DNA from: Sweltsa coloradensis
Lineage: Eukaryota > Arthropoda > Insecta > Plecoptera > Chloroperlidae
Direction: 5' to 3'
Assembly (NCBI GenBank): GCA_024449915.1
Contig: JAMZAV010002202.1
Location: forward strand, 1 to 64,000
DNA: 64,000 nt
This document shows, in pieces, positions 54,607-64,000 of the stretch. Positions within the stretch are counted from its first letter, which is position 1. Every line of letters begins with the position of its first letter. Position numbers and translations under genes: made by a program. The notes beneath the pieces were generated by a model. It saw only the letters and a list, made by a program, of their open reading frames with translations, did no database searches and was not told the DNA's origin.

Positions 54607-55406
54607 TAATTATTTATAGTGGAATGGAGTAAAATAACACAAGAGAGTAATTTAATAGAAGCAGAAATGGTTTTATTCTAGTATTCCATTGATATGTCAG
54701 AGTCAATGATCACCATTAGTTACCATCCATAACAAACTAAATGAAACATCGTCGACTTCTTTGGCTTCTTTGTTTATCTTGTACTAGGAGGCAGTGAACA
54801 CCTTGTGATGCCTCAAGGAAGTGTTGAACACATAACTTCTAATAGGTTATCGGTTACTCGATGATTGCGTCAGGGCCTTCAGGGTTAGGGTTGGCTTGGT
54901 CGCTTTGGTTTTCTGTCCCCCCATGGAAAATCAGTTATATGACTGAGTGGGTAGACTCTAAATACGAATTTATTTATTTATTTATTTATTTATTTAAACG
55001 TCACCAAAATGTAGAAGGAAATGCAATATTGTACAAAATTGGCAATTGTGACCTAATTTTGGGTTAAAAGGTCAAATATTAAATTTTATTATATTTCATG
55101 ATTTTTTACAAACGGATATATTGGAAAATGTATTAGCTTTGATGGGGGCTATCTTGATAACTTCACCAAAACTATATGCCACGAGCCATGGATTGACACC
55201 ATCCAAATTATTCATCTAGAAGTAGTTTCTGATGAAATAAAAACAGTCTCCCATTTTCTTCACGAAAACACTCACAGAATTACAATCGCTCCTCTACTAT
55301 GACCCAACCCTGCTTTTTTACCAGCCTGCTCATCTTAAAAATGTCTTTCAAGGCAAGGCATCGATGAGGTGCTTTTGTGATGTGACCATTTTATCTTGGG
55401 TTTCAG
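54607..55406. other. Intron end, no gene
   Basis: It holds a possible copia LTR remnant (54607 onwards), a second copy of the GGGTTAG..TTGGTCGCTTTGG repeat (54880-54910), and a (TTTA)n-tailed repeat (54946-54998). The last bases are the polypyrimidine tract and acceptor TTTCAG of the next exon. Confidence 0.45.
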
Positions 55407-56183
55407 GTCCTCAGGAAGCTGTGCCTATACACAGTAGGCCTATGAAGAGTAATTCAGTGCAACACAAACTTGTTCGAGTAACTCCTGTCTCGGGAAACCC
55501 ACGTTCCATTCTCTTGCCCATCACACTGAAGAACATGAAAGACATCAGAGCTATAAAGATTTTTAATCCAGGCTCTAGAACAATTTCGACTAAGTCTGTA
55601 GTAAAAAATGTAGGTCTATCACAAATATCGGTACCATTACCAAGAAATGAAAGTATTGGGTCTTCATCATCATCAAAGAGTTCAATGTTATCTTCAGAAG
55701 ATGATTCAGATTCTCAATATCCGAGATTGCAGTTGACGACAGAAGAGAAAAGACTTCTACAGAAGGAAGGAGTTCGACTTCCTTCTCATTATCCATTGAC
55801 AAAATTTGAAGAGCGTGAATTAAAAAGAATTCGACGAAAGATTCGAAACAAAATTTCTGCTCAAGACTCCCGAAAACGAAAGAAGGAATACATTGATGGA
55901 TTAGAGGATCGAGTGAAGCAGTGCACAGAAGAGAACATAAACTTGGTAAAGAAAATTAAAGTATTGCAAACACAAAATCAGACCATGATGACTCAGCTGA
56001 AACGACTTCATGCAGCCTTGTCTCGTGGCAGTGCCAAGACTGCACAACCGGCGACCTGCCTTATGGTTTTAGTACTATCCATGGCACTTGTAATGATGCC
56101 CAACCTTGGAGCCAATCAGAATGCGGAAGTACAGGCTGATACAGAAATCACACTTCCAGAGAATGATGCACCTCCAATTGCAG
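55407..56183 (+). CDS. CREB3L: CREB3/CREB3L-type bZIP factor, ATB-bZIP-transmembrane exon
   Basis: Members of this family are held in the ER membrane, cut in the Golgi by site-1/site-2 proteases, and carry stress or secretory-pathway signals to the nucleus. This exon (about 259 codons) has a Ser/Asp block (residues 85-103), the family-specific segment before the bZIP (TTEEKRLLQKEG, LPLTK-type YPLTKFEERELKR), a basic region IRRKIRNKISAQDSRKRKKE with the signature N-x-x-S-A-Q-x-S-R, and a leucine-zipper of about five heptads. A hydrophobic segment TCLMVLVLSMALVMM (about 228-242) is the membrane helix. The style is closest to CREB3L3/L4. The acceptor is TTTCAG at 55406; phase fits the 14087 exon. 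The donor is uncertain: CAG|GTTGGT at 56184 or AAT|GTAAGC at 56219. Luminal exons with the protease site were not found. Confidence 0.85.
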
Positions 56184-56346
56184 GTTGGTACTATTCCACA
56201 CTTGACGGTAGTCCTAATGTAAGCTTAGGTTTCAGTTTAGTCCCAGTCATTAAAGTCACTCCTCTATAATTCAACATTATTGTAATTTTCTTCATATTTG
56301 GCTCACATTACAAAGAGACGGTGCTCTTTCATAATATGCAAATCAA

Positions 56347-56845
56347 CAGTGTTGGGTAGGAACTTTTAAAAAAGATTGCGTTCCTTTTTCGGGAACTTTT
56401 TAAGGAACGCGTTCCATTTTTAGTTAGAGGAACTTTCAAAACAAAAGTTACAAATTTTGGTGAACTTTTAATAAAGTTTCAGAAGTTCTTTCAGTCTGAG
56501 AGATGGACAAAACTCACCATGCCTCTACATTTGAAAACAGATTTAGCTGACACGGATATGAAAATCAGTTGATAAAAAGCAGTAGCATATCATTTTTAGG
56601 AGGCGTAACCCCAATTGACAAAACTGTCATATTTGCTCGCGACGACACGGCTTAAAAATCGAAACCTAAATCCTATGTACCATTATTTATCTGATACAGG
56701 ACCTTTTATACAGGAACTTTTATTATTTCGGGAACTCAAAAGTTCCTTTTTGTGGAAAGGAACTGTAACTTTTAAAAGTTTCATTTGAAGGCCAAGTAAC
56801 TTAACTTTTAAAAGTTCCTTTTTTGCGGGAACTTACCCAACACTG
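56347..56845. mobile_element. hAT-type MITE, TSD CAAATCAA
   Basis: 499 bp, starting CAGTGTTGGGTAGGAAC and ending CTTACCCAACACTG, with CAAATCAA at 56339-56346 and 56846-56853. It is an inverted-orientation close relative of 38521-39040. It lies about 160 bp downstream of the CREB3L exon. No transposase. Confidence 0.95.
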
Positions 56846-56853
56846 CAAATCAA

Positions 56854-57536
56854 TATGTAGGCCTACCTAACCGATCTAATTTTTGGAATATTCTATTAAA
56901 ATCTTCAAATTCCCTATCTTTTAACATTGGAACACCCAAAAACTAAACACTTTTTGACCAAGAAAGAACTAGAACGGCGTCAATATAATTGTTGTGTTTT
57001 CCAATTTGCGGCAATTTAGTATTAAAATGAAGGTATGTTCTCAAAGAACACATCACATACAAATCCTTAAAAATTTGTCTTACTACTTTTCTAAATTTAT
57101 GGACCAAAAGTCAAATGTATGCTCAAAAACTTGGCAGCGCTGTGGGATTGTCTGCTCCTACTCCCCCCCCCCCCCCCCCCCCCCACCCACCGCTTTCGTC
57201 ATAGGTACGGGCCTGCTGGGCTGTTCATTGAGAGCATGACAAAGGCCAGCATTTAGCGATCAACTATTTTGTACCTCCGCTGTTTTTCAAAGTGACCAAC
57301 TATATATATATTTTTTTTATTTTATAAATAGTGCATTTCTGGTTCTGATATATTTTATTTTAAAGCCAAATGAAATTAAGTGAGAGTTTTCAAGACTGGT
57401 TCTCTCAGTTCAGAACGATAAAGCGCCATAAGAAAAAGAGATGAAAATATTCGCCTACAAAGAAAATACTATGATTACCAACATATTCCAAAAATAGTAT
57501 GAAACCAAAACGGTGCGTTTTAATATGTAAAAAAAG
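56854..57536. other. Intronic sequence with poly(C)
   Basis: A run of about 22 C lies at 57163-57184. No downstream CREB3L exon could be recognised. Otherwise AT-rich. Confidence 0.4.
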
Positions 57537-57972
57537 TAGAGTTGCACACGATAATCGATATTATCGATCGATAATCAATAATTGATATAATTTCAATAAT
57601 CGATACTCAAAATTCATTATCAATAATCAAAATATCAAATTATTGGTCAATAGAGGCCAACCAAAATTCTAAAGACTGAGATTATATCACGTTGTGCCAT
57701 GCACTGGCTGGGCTGATGGTGTGACACTCGAGATTTATGTTTGGAAATGAGCTATCAGTCGATCACAGAAGCCAAACACATGACATCGAAGACAGCAAGG
57801 CAGCAAATGGAATGTGATTGCATTGTTTTGACTTGCACTGCCACAATTGAGGTTCACACTTCCACTGCACAGGAACAGGCTTTATCGATATTGATAATAT
57901 TTATTCGATAATGACATTACCATTTTGTGATTTTGATCATCGTTAATGAAAATGTATCGATATGCATCCTTA
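57537..57972. mobile_element. hAT-type MITE, TSD AAAAAAAG
   Basis: 436 bp, starting TAGAGTTGCACACGATAATC and ending TATCGATATGCATCCTTA, imperfect inverted ends rich in ATCGATA. AAAAAAAG flanks both sides (57529-57536 and 57973-57980). The low-complexity flank makes the duplication weaker evidence than for the other copies, but the TAGRG..TGCA ends fit hAT. Confidence 0.7.
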
Positions 57973-58103
57973 AAAAAAAGGAAAAACAACATGGTCTCAA
58001 ACCGGCGACCCCTAGAACACGATTGCTTAGTTTGCGTACCGGTATGCTATTAGAGAATGCACTCGGAGAAATGACTTTAAAAAATCAAATTGTCTCCAAA
58101 AAT

Positions 58104-58140
58104 CACTTCAGTGGGTAGACTCTAAATACAATTTATTTAC

Positions 58141-58178
<38 letters not shown>
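58104..58178. repeat. Small repeat with (TTTA)n tail
   Basis: AGTGGGTAGACTCTAAATAC followed by TTTATTTACTTATTTATTT. The same string with a (TTTA)n tail occurs at about 54946 and, more diverged, at 53299 and 24928, so it is the 3' end of a dispersed SINE- or LINE-like family. Confidence 0.6.
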
Positions 58179-58179
<1 letters not shown>

Positions 58180-58626
58180 TCTATAGATATGATTTTTATT
58201 TGTGGTAGGCACAATTTTGTATTTACATTGAAGAGATAATAGTTCTTCCCAAGTTTGTGGTCAGTCCTTTCGATTAAAAAAAACCCTTTGCACTTTGGCC
58301 ATTGCAATTTTCTATTTTGAATCAGGTCAATAAAAAAATGCCTGTGTTCAGTTTGCAGAGTGAGCCCAGAAGATAATGACATGCAATAATTATAAAAAGG
58401 AGTAATTTTGAACTCTTCTATAACATGGGTAAAGAGAGTGTAAAAATGGAAAATATGTAGGCCAACACTATTGTGACGACTTGAGTACGAGAGAACTCAT
58501 GCTAGTTGTTACCATTTGGAATGATTGATTAATGAGTTATGCAACAGTGTCACAGTAGCCTGTTGGTTTAATTGTACTATTAACAAATTAGAGTAGCATC
58601 AATTTTACGCTACAGTACCTGTTTTT

Positions 58627-59971
58627 TAGGGATGTCAATACCCGGAAATTTTTGTACCCGGGTCCCCGCGATCGATACTCGAGATACCCGCGGATAGTAA
58701 ATGTTCGATTTATCGTCATGGGTGTCAAATGATTCAGAAAATCATTGGCAGTAGCAATGTATTGGTAAAAGGGCACATATGTTTTAGTGTACGATGACTC
58801 CCGATTCATGGGATCGGAACAACTATATCAAGCGGAAAGGAACACTGATTGATTACTACATTTCTTTCATGCGCATATGTACGCAACCGAAATCGGATCG
58901 TAGGCTGATCAAGGTCAAACCTTGTCTTTATCCTGATGCATGTACTCCCGCTCCTCGTGCACTACTTCCATATCAGTTCATTCAAAGTGATCTTCCACTT
59001 CTTGTTGTAAAATCTCATTATAAAATCTTCTTCCTAACTGTTATTATCAGACAATAATGTAAACCATACAAGTATAGTATGTATGTATAGGAGAGAGAGA
59101 GAGAGAGAGAGAGATAGTATAAGAGTGAATTTAAAATACCAAATACATGTACCGGTACATACTTTTCTGTTTAATTACCTTATAAACTTTGCTATTATAT
59201 GGTTTGTTTCGTAAAGTAAGCCTTAGTCTTAATCTAAAAGATGTGTTTCAAACTCTGTAAAATTGTTAAAGAAGCAATGCATAAATAAATAAATAAATCT
59301 TTTACTTCACACCTAATTAGGGATGGTACGAGTACAAGTTCACCAATTAACCTTGATCAGTAAACGATTTTTATTTTATGCTGTTTTTTTTCTGTGTGCG
59401 ACCAGCCGAACTGTGATTTCTCATGACCCAATTTTGGCCTACAGTCATTGTTTCATTCATACGAGCGAGTAAGTCTCCAATTTCAACACCCTTCCCGTCT
59501 TTACATCGGCAGCTTTGAGTCATCACAAACTCATAAGACTGCAGTCAAATGTCGTTACAACCGGGCAGAACACTCATGTTTAGTGTTTCTGCGCTCCCGA
59601 TTACGAAATTTGGCGCATTGGTGTCTGTCTTGTCTCAAGTGCAACCGATATTGTATAGTTCTCTCAAAGTCAAGCCTTGTTCGCCGCTATCTCTAAGCCC
59701 CCCCCCCCCCCCCCCCCCCTCCCCCTCAATCAATCAATCCGCGCCGAATTCCGTATCGGATCATTCAACAATCTCACTCAAACACTCGTCGCTACAATCA
59801 CAGCAGACAGCCACGAGCGAGAGGGGGGGGGGAGGTATAACGACGTGATGTATTGTCTGTTCCATGAAAAAGATCGCAATGGATAAAGGAAAGAACGGGT
59901 AATTCCGGGTAACGGGGTAATGGAAAATTGGACCCGTACCTGCGGGTAACGGGTACCCGTTGACATCCCTA
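58627..59971. mobile_element. hAT-type element with eroded TSD
   Basis: It starts TAGGGATGTCAATACCCG and ends CGGGTACCCGTTGACATCCCTA, good terminal inverted repeats. Flanks CTGTTTTT and CTGTTAAT match at 6 of 8 positions. 1345 bp; inside are (GA)n at 59093-59114, a second TAGGGATGGTACGAG start at 59327 without partner, and a poly(C) run at 59700-59719. No transposase recognised; the open frames near 59549-59886 are driven by poly(C). Confidence 0.65.
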
Positions 59972-60646
59972 CTGTTAATACTAGCTTGCTACTCGCTTCT
60001 ATGCTACACTTTGGAAAAGTACTGCGCTACCACCATCGCTACCAAAAAAAGTAGCACGTTACAAGTAGTGCGCTACTAGAAACATGCTATGTCTCACCAA
60101 CACTGCAGATGGATGAACAAAACAAGGCATATTGAACTGGCGTCCGTCTTCTATTTATTTATTTAACGTCTATCCTATTCAGTTAAAAAACTGATTTACG
60201 AAGAAGGACAACTATATAATTCTATGCAGACACTGTGATGTGATGGGGTTCTTTGCCTCATTAATTACTTCACAAATAATTAATGAATTAAAATTCATTA
60301 TCAAATGCAAAATCGTGCCACATGTTGATGCGCCAAATGTACCGTAATGTGGAATAACTGATTCAAGTCACACATCTGCCAAATGTAAAGTAATGTGGAT
60401 CCTACCACTAATTTCATCCAAATTATGCAAGTGTAGTATTAATTAGGGAGTGATTAAAAACCAACAACACATTAAAATTCCAGACAGAAAAACACAAGAA
60501 ATCACACAAGAAAAAACAAATAAATAACAAACCTGCGTAGGTAACAAGTCTGCAATGCCTCGGTTGCTCTGTAGATCTTGCACGGAAATAGAAAATAAAT
60601 CAACAAAACTTAACGAGCTAGTGAAATAGGATAGTGGTTTACTAAC

Positions 60647-60648
<2 letters not shown>
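59972..60648. other. Intergenic/intronic sequence, no gene
   Basis: It begins with a GTAGCGCTAC-rich tract ending in a hAT-like terminus CTCACCAACACTG (about 60109) whose partner was not found. Otherwise AT-rich. Confidence 0.35.

Positions 60649-60713
<65 letters not shown>
60649..60713 (-). repeat. (TCA)n microsatellite, tail of a LINE
   Basis: About 21 TCA units on the plus strand. On the minus strand the LINE fragment to its right reads directly into GGATGATGATG, so this is its expanded (TGA)n 3' tail. The poly-Asp frame across it is spurious. Confidence 0.75.
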
Positions 60714-60714
<1 letters not shown>

Positions 60715-61860
60715 TTGCCACTTCCTACTTCTGGCAGGGTCAGCTTTGGTTTCGCAACCAAATTCTTCCACTTCTTTCTATCCTCCCACAATTGTGTCTC
60801 TGCTACATGCTCCCAGCTCTCTCCTCTAGTATGTAGGTCTCTGCTATGGTATCCTTCCATCTCTTCCTTGGTCTCCCCCATCTTCTTCTTTCTTCAATCC
60901 TTTTCTCATACATTCTCCTGGGCAACCTCTCTTCCGTCATTCGTTTCATATGCCCAAATAGTGTTTAAAAATTTCATGAAATTATTTATTTTGAAATATT
61001 TCATGAAATAATTTGTGAAATAATTCATGACATATTTCAATGATCAAAAAAGTTGTAATTTGTACCTCAGTTGCCATAGTTAATCGAACAATGACATGTA
61101 AATGGAGGCTAATTTAAGGTTGGCCTACTTTTACAGCAATGTCTAGGACTCGAAATTCTACCTACTAAACTAATAAAACACATTATGGTGGGCTATGGCA
61201 TAAAAAATTGCTTATATATTGCAAATTCAACTAGTATTTTGTGTGTCCGGAATTGAGAAGACTTAAAACTCTGGAGCATACCGGAAGCATGTAATGTTAA
61301 TTTCAAGTGCATACATATAAATATTTAAATAAAAACTTAGTTTGAAATTATTTGAAATATTTCAACCAAAATGGCTTGAAATATTTCACTTTGAAATATT
61401 TCAAACTTCAATCACTATGCCCAAACCATCTCAGCCGTGTCCTTCCCATCCTTTCACCTAACTTCTCCACCGCAAGCATCTCTCTGATGTTCGTATTTCT
61501 AATTCTATATCTTCTTGTATTGCCCACTGTGCTCAGGAATCTCATCTCCGCCGCCTGTATTGGCTTTCTTCTCTTATCACCCATAGTCCAGGTTTCTGCC
61601 GCAAATGTGAGGATCGGTATGAAGTAGGTCTTGGTCGTGTCATCTTGCACTGTATGGGTATTTCCCTATCCCACACCAGGCCAGAAGTTGCTGGCCTTTT
61701 GTATTCTGTTTGTAATTTCCTTTTTTATCTTCCTGCTTGCCATTATTTCACTTCCTAGTTCCTAGGTATCCAAAACTCTCCGCCACTTCCAGGGTTTCTT
61801 CTCCAATCTTGATCTCTGCATTATGTTACATCCTTACGTCTCCTTCTTCTGGCATAGTAA
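60714..61860 (-). pseudogene. RTE-like LINE C-terminal fragment, split by a hAT MITE
   Basis: The minus strand shows EITNRIQKASNFW, then LTFAAETWTMGDKRRKPIQA, RFLSTVGNTRRYRIRN, and TRLRWFGH. After the 60959-61417 insert it continues with KRMTEERLPRRMYEKR, RRWGRPRKRWKDTI and DRKKWKNLV. The series AEtW / RFLR-like / RI.N..IRE / LRWFGH / RGRPRKRW..D is the C-terminus of LINE endonuclease-RT proteins, often RTE or related clades. Two stops and frame changes occur. The RT core and endonuclease are absent. Confidence 0.75.
60959..61417. mobile_element. hAT-type MITE, TSD TGCCCAAA
   Basis: 459 bp, starting TAGTGTTTAAAAATTTCATG and ending AACTTCAATCACTA, flanked by TGCCCAAA at 60951-60958 and 61418-61425. 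Its removal rejoins the LINE coding pattern WFGH.. in register, so the boundaries are secure. The interior is rich in GAAATATTTC palindromes. Confidence 0.93.
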
Positions 61861-62986
61861 CAAACAACACACACAAATACACAAATAGCTTGCTTCCATT
61901 GAATAAAGAGAAGTATAATGGTTGACGTTTAAGTTAGTCAGACAAACAACCTAACAGGTAACGTAACATTCTCCCTGCCTAATATCAGATCTGATTTGAA
62001 TTGGATACCCCTGTGGGTAGGTTCCCTTATAAACCAAAATATTATGATTAAATAGTTGGCCAAAACATTTAGGCAATTATGTTAATTTGGGTACTCATCA
62101 CTTGTGGTGTAATCCAGTTCGATGATTCGAAAAGTTCGAGTTACGATGGGAAGGGGAGGGTTCAATGTGATGCACGGAAGGTAAGCGTGATGATGATGAT
62201 GTGCATTCCTGGGTCTGAGTACCAGACCTGCTGCGCAGAGTCGAAGTAGTGGGCGGAGATCGCTTCCCGTCTTGACTGATCGAAGACTTCGAAGACCTTG
62301 GAAAGCGCTCTGGCTCAGTTCCTGGTCCGTTACGGACACTCCTGACTGACAAACTCGTAGCACTGACACATTCCGGGTTGTCATGGTCGACAACCTCCCG
62401 ACCTGACCGACGTGCATTCGGCACAACCAAACACTTGGCCTCTAATAGTCGAAATCCTTGTGAAAATCCGTTCCATAGCCAAGGTATAAACTGTTATTGG
62501 AATCCACGGATCTTGTCACGCTCCATCATAAATACTGCGATATACTGGTCACATACACATTGGACAGAGTAATTAATTAAATGACATTAATTACTTATCA
62601 CCAGTTTGATTAATCTCTGAATTAAAATATATCAAATAGCGGGGTGACAATTAAGCACAACACAACAATGAACAACATACAGTAAAGTAAATATTTGAAA
62701 TAGTAATATTACAACAACAATAATACAATAATTTTGGTAACAAATTGATTGGATATTAGGCCTATATGCAATTAATTAATGAACCAAATATAAAAAGGGG
62801 TGGGGGAAGAAAAGAAAAGAGAAAAATGATAGTAAGAGAAAAAAATCATCAAAAAATAAAAATAAAACTGATTTATTAGACGATGCCACTCAAAACAAAT
62901 GAGGTTTGCCAAAAATCAGGGAGTAATCAAACTTTTTCAGAAGAAACCACCAACGTGAATCTTCATTCTTGTGTTATGTTCTGTCA
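61861..62986. other. Sequence without recognised gene
   Basis: On the minus strand 62087-62430 is open in two phases and rich in Arg/Ser/Thr (for example SSKSSISQDGKRSPPTTS). It could be a Gag-tail remnant, since a Gag-like fragment lies upstream on that strand, but no zinc knuckle is certain. The rest is AT-rich. Confidence 0.3.
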
Positions 62987-63271
62987 TTAGTTTCCGGTCA
63001 ACTTCTCCGGTCGTGTTCTCGGTACGTCGGTTGTGGAAGGTGGCCTGCATTTGCGTTTCTCGTCAAGACGACGCAGTAGTTTCAGTGTGCCGTTTATTGT
63101 CGTCGTTCTTGCCGCCATGAGGGTGTTTGCCACCTCCGGTCGATAGTGGTCGGCAATGGCGTCGATAATGTCTTCGTCCATGAGGGCTGAACGCAAATGG
63201 CGTGCTTTGGACAACATGAGCACAAAACACTCAGCCATTTGCACTTCATAGTTTGGTTGGGCATTTACCAT
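62987..63271 (-). pseudogene. Gag-like capsid fragment
   Basis: A minus-strand frame of about 94 codons from an ATG reads DEDIIDAIADHYRPEVAN, then TTINGTLKLLRRLDEKRK. This resembles the end of a retrotransposon capsid domain (I..HY.PE....L......TI......L...DE). It stops soon after a basic tail. No other Gag or Pol sequence is evident around it, so it is a weak call for a fragment of a further LTR element. Confidence 0.4.
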
Positions 63272-64000
63272 GGTCTATCTCATATTTGACCGTACGTTGT
63301 TGTGCCGCGCCCCAAAATTCACTCACAAAAGGGTATTTGAAATCCTCAAATAATGAGAATCTCGAAATACTTCCCCCCATCTCTTCGCGGGCCAACGTAA
63401 CTGTACTAAGGCCACATACTTGGTGTGATTGCGCGTACGTTTCAAATGCTCGGCTGAATGTATTCTGCGCAGTTGTGTATTGTGCGCAGTTGTGGTTGGG
63501 GCTTTAAGTCCGTCCCCCAAGCAGCCGGGCCTATGTCGCGCCCCGCCACTGATGTGGGGACCCCAGACACCGAAATCGCAGCACCAGACACAGAATGCGC
63601 GGGAATATTGTTTTTCCCTACTGTCTATAAAGCGACCAACCGCTCCGTTATGTCACTAATCGACGTGTGGAGAGTTGATGCGGACGTCGTCAACCCCTCG
63701 CACTTCTCCTGTTAGTCGTTTCGTAACCCCTGTCAAAAGTTTAACTATTTGGGCGTTATCCGTGGCACTTCGGTTTGTCTCTTTTCCTGAACGCGTCAGA
63801 ACCATATAATAACACACAGTAATGTTTATTACTTTTCCATTAATTCCACTTAATTCAGAAGAGTAAATCTTTAAATAAGATACCCTACCTAACTAACTAT
63901 ATACAGATAATTCAAATATTACATTCAAGTTACATCAATGGCGTAACTCCCTATGGTGCAAGGTAAGCGGTGCTTACGGGCCCCGCGACTACCATCCGGT
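63272..64000. other. Window end, no gene recognised
   Basis: Moderately GC-rich, with open plus-strand frames that lack known motifs. No splice-flanked exon or element boundary could be identified. Confidence 0.35.

Noticed and set aside
60443..60721. Poly-aspartate protein on the minus strand
   Set aside because: It is the translation of the (TCA)n microsatellite that ends a LINE.
1..64000. CRISPR arrays, operons, riboswitches or other prokaryotic systems
   Set aside because: No regular spacer arrays, no ribosome-binding sites before clustered frames; spliced exons and TE content mark this as animal nuclear DNA.

Overview
The window looks like a piece of an intron-rich, AT-rich invertebrate metazoan genome, probably marine and possibly deuterostome. 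The phylum is a guess. It has spliced exons with GT..AG borders, almost no long host reading frames, and a very dense, multi-class load of transposable elements (TEs). The palindromic octamer TAGGCCTA occurs about 21 times by eye, where base composition predicts about one.

One host gene is recognised, on the plus strand: a CREB3/CREB3L-family, ER-membrane-anchored bZIP transcription factor. An exon at 14087-14483 encodes the acidic activation region. An exon at 55407 to about 56183 encodes the adjacent-to-bZIP region, the bZIP and the start of the transmembrane helix. The two exons have matching splice phase (1/1), so about 41 kb of the window (14484-55406) is probably one intron filled with TEs. 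The first coding exon(s) and the luminal 3' exons were not found.

Region by region. 1-8 kb: a CpG-rich stretch, then Penelope-like element debris (a GIY-YIG C-terminal fragment and several hammerhead-like motifs), a hAT miniature element (MITE) and old diverged repeats. 8-13 kb: two Helentron-like non-autonomous elements, one with a 187-bp minisatellite, a CCGGTT-rich array and a terminal-inverted-repeat (TIR) element with iterated CCAAGGTAC motifs. 13.7-14.5 kb: a CpG-rich segment with an RFX X-box, then the first CREB3L exon. 14.7-32.3 kb: a composite of LTR elements. A minus-strand Ty3/Gypsy-type element has Gag, protease and integrase remnants, but its RT/RNase H core is deleted. It is broken by a CR1/Jockey-like LINE (CATG repeats at the ends) and an unclassified 1.85-kb insert (7-bp repeats). 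A young plus-strand Gag-only LTR element lies between its LTR-like repeats. 32-41 kb: foldback MITEs, inverted repeats, a Helentron-like copy, and a segmental repeat whose second copy carries a hAT MITE while the first preserves the empty site. 41-47 kb: a five-level nest of DNA transposons. 47-55 kb: another Helentron-like copy, a tRNA-like SINE head, a LINE-type 2A-like peptide (GDVQLNPGP), a DDE transposase relic, and a Ty1/copia fragment with an initiator-tRNA-Met anticodon-arm primer site. 55-64 kb: the bZIP exon, more hAT MITEs, an RTE-like LINE fragment ending in a (TGA)n tail, and a Gag-like fragment.

Nothing here suggests an operon or a prokaryotic system. The TE genes are mostly broken. 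Their interest lies in nesting order, sharply defined target-site duplications, the Gag-only element that shares primer site and Gag family with its Pol-bearing neighbour, and the effect of all this on one regulatory gene.
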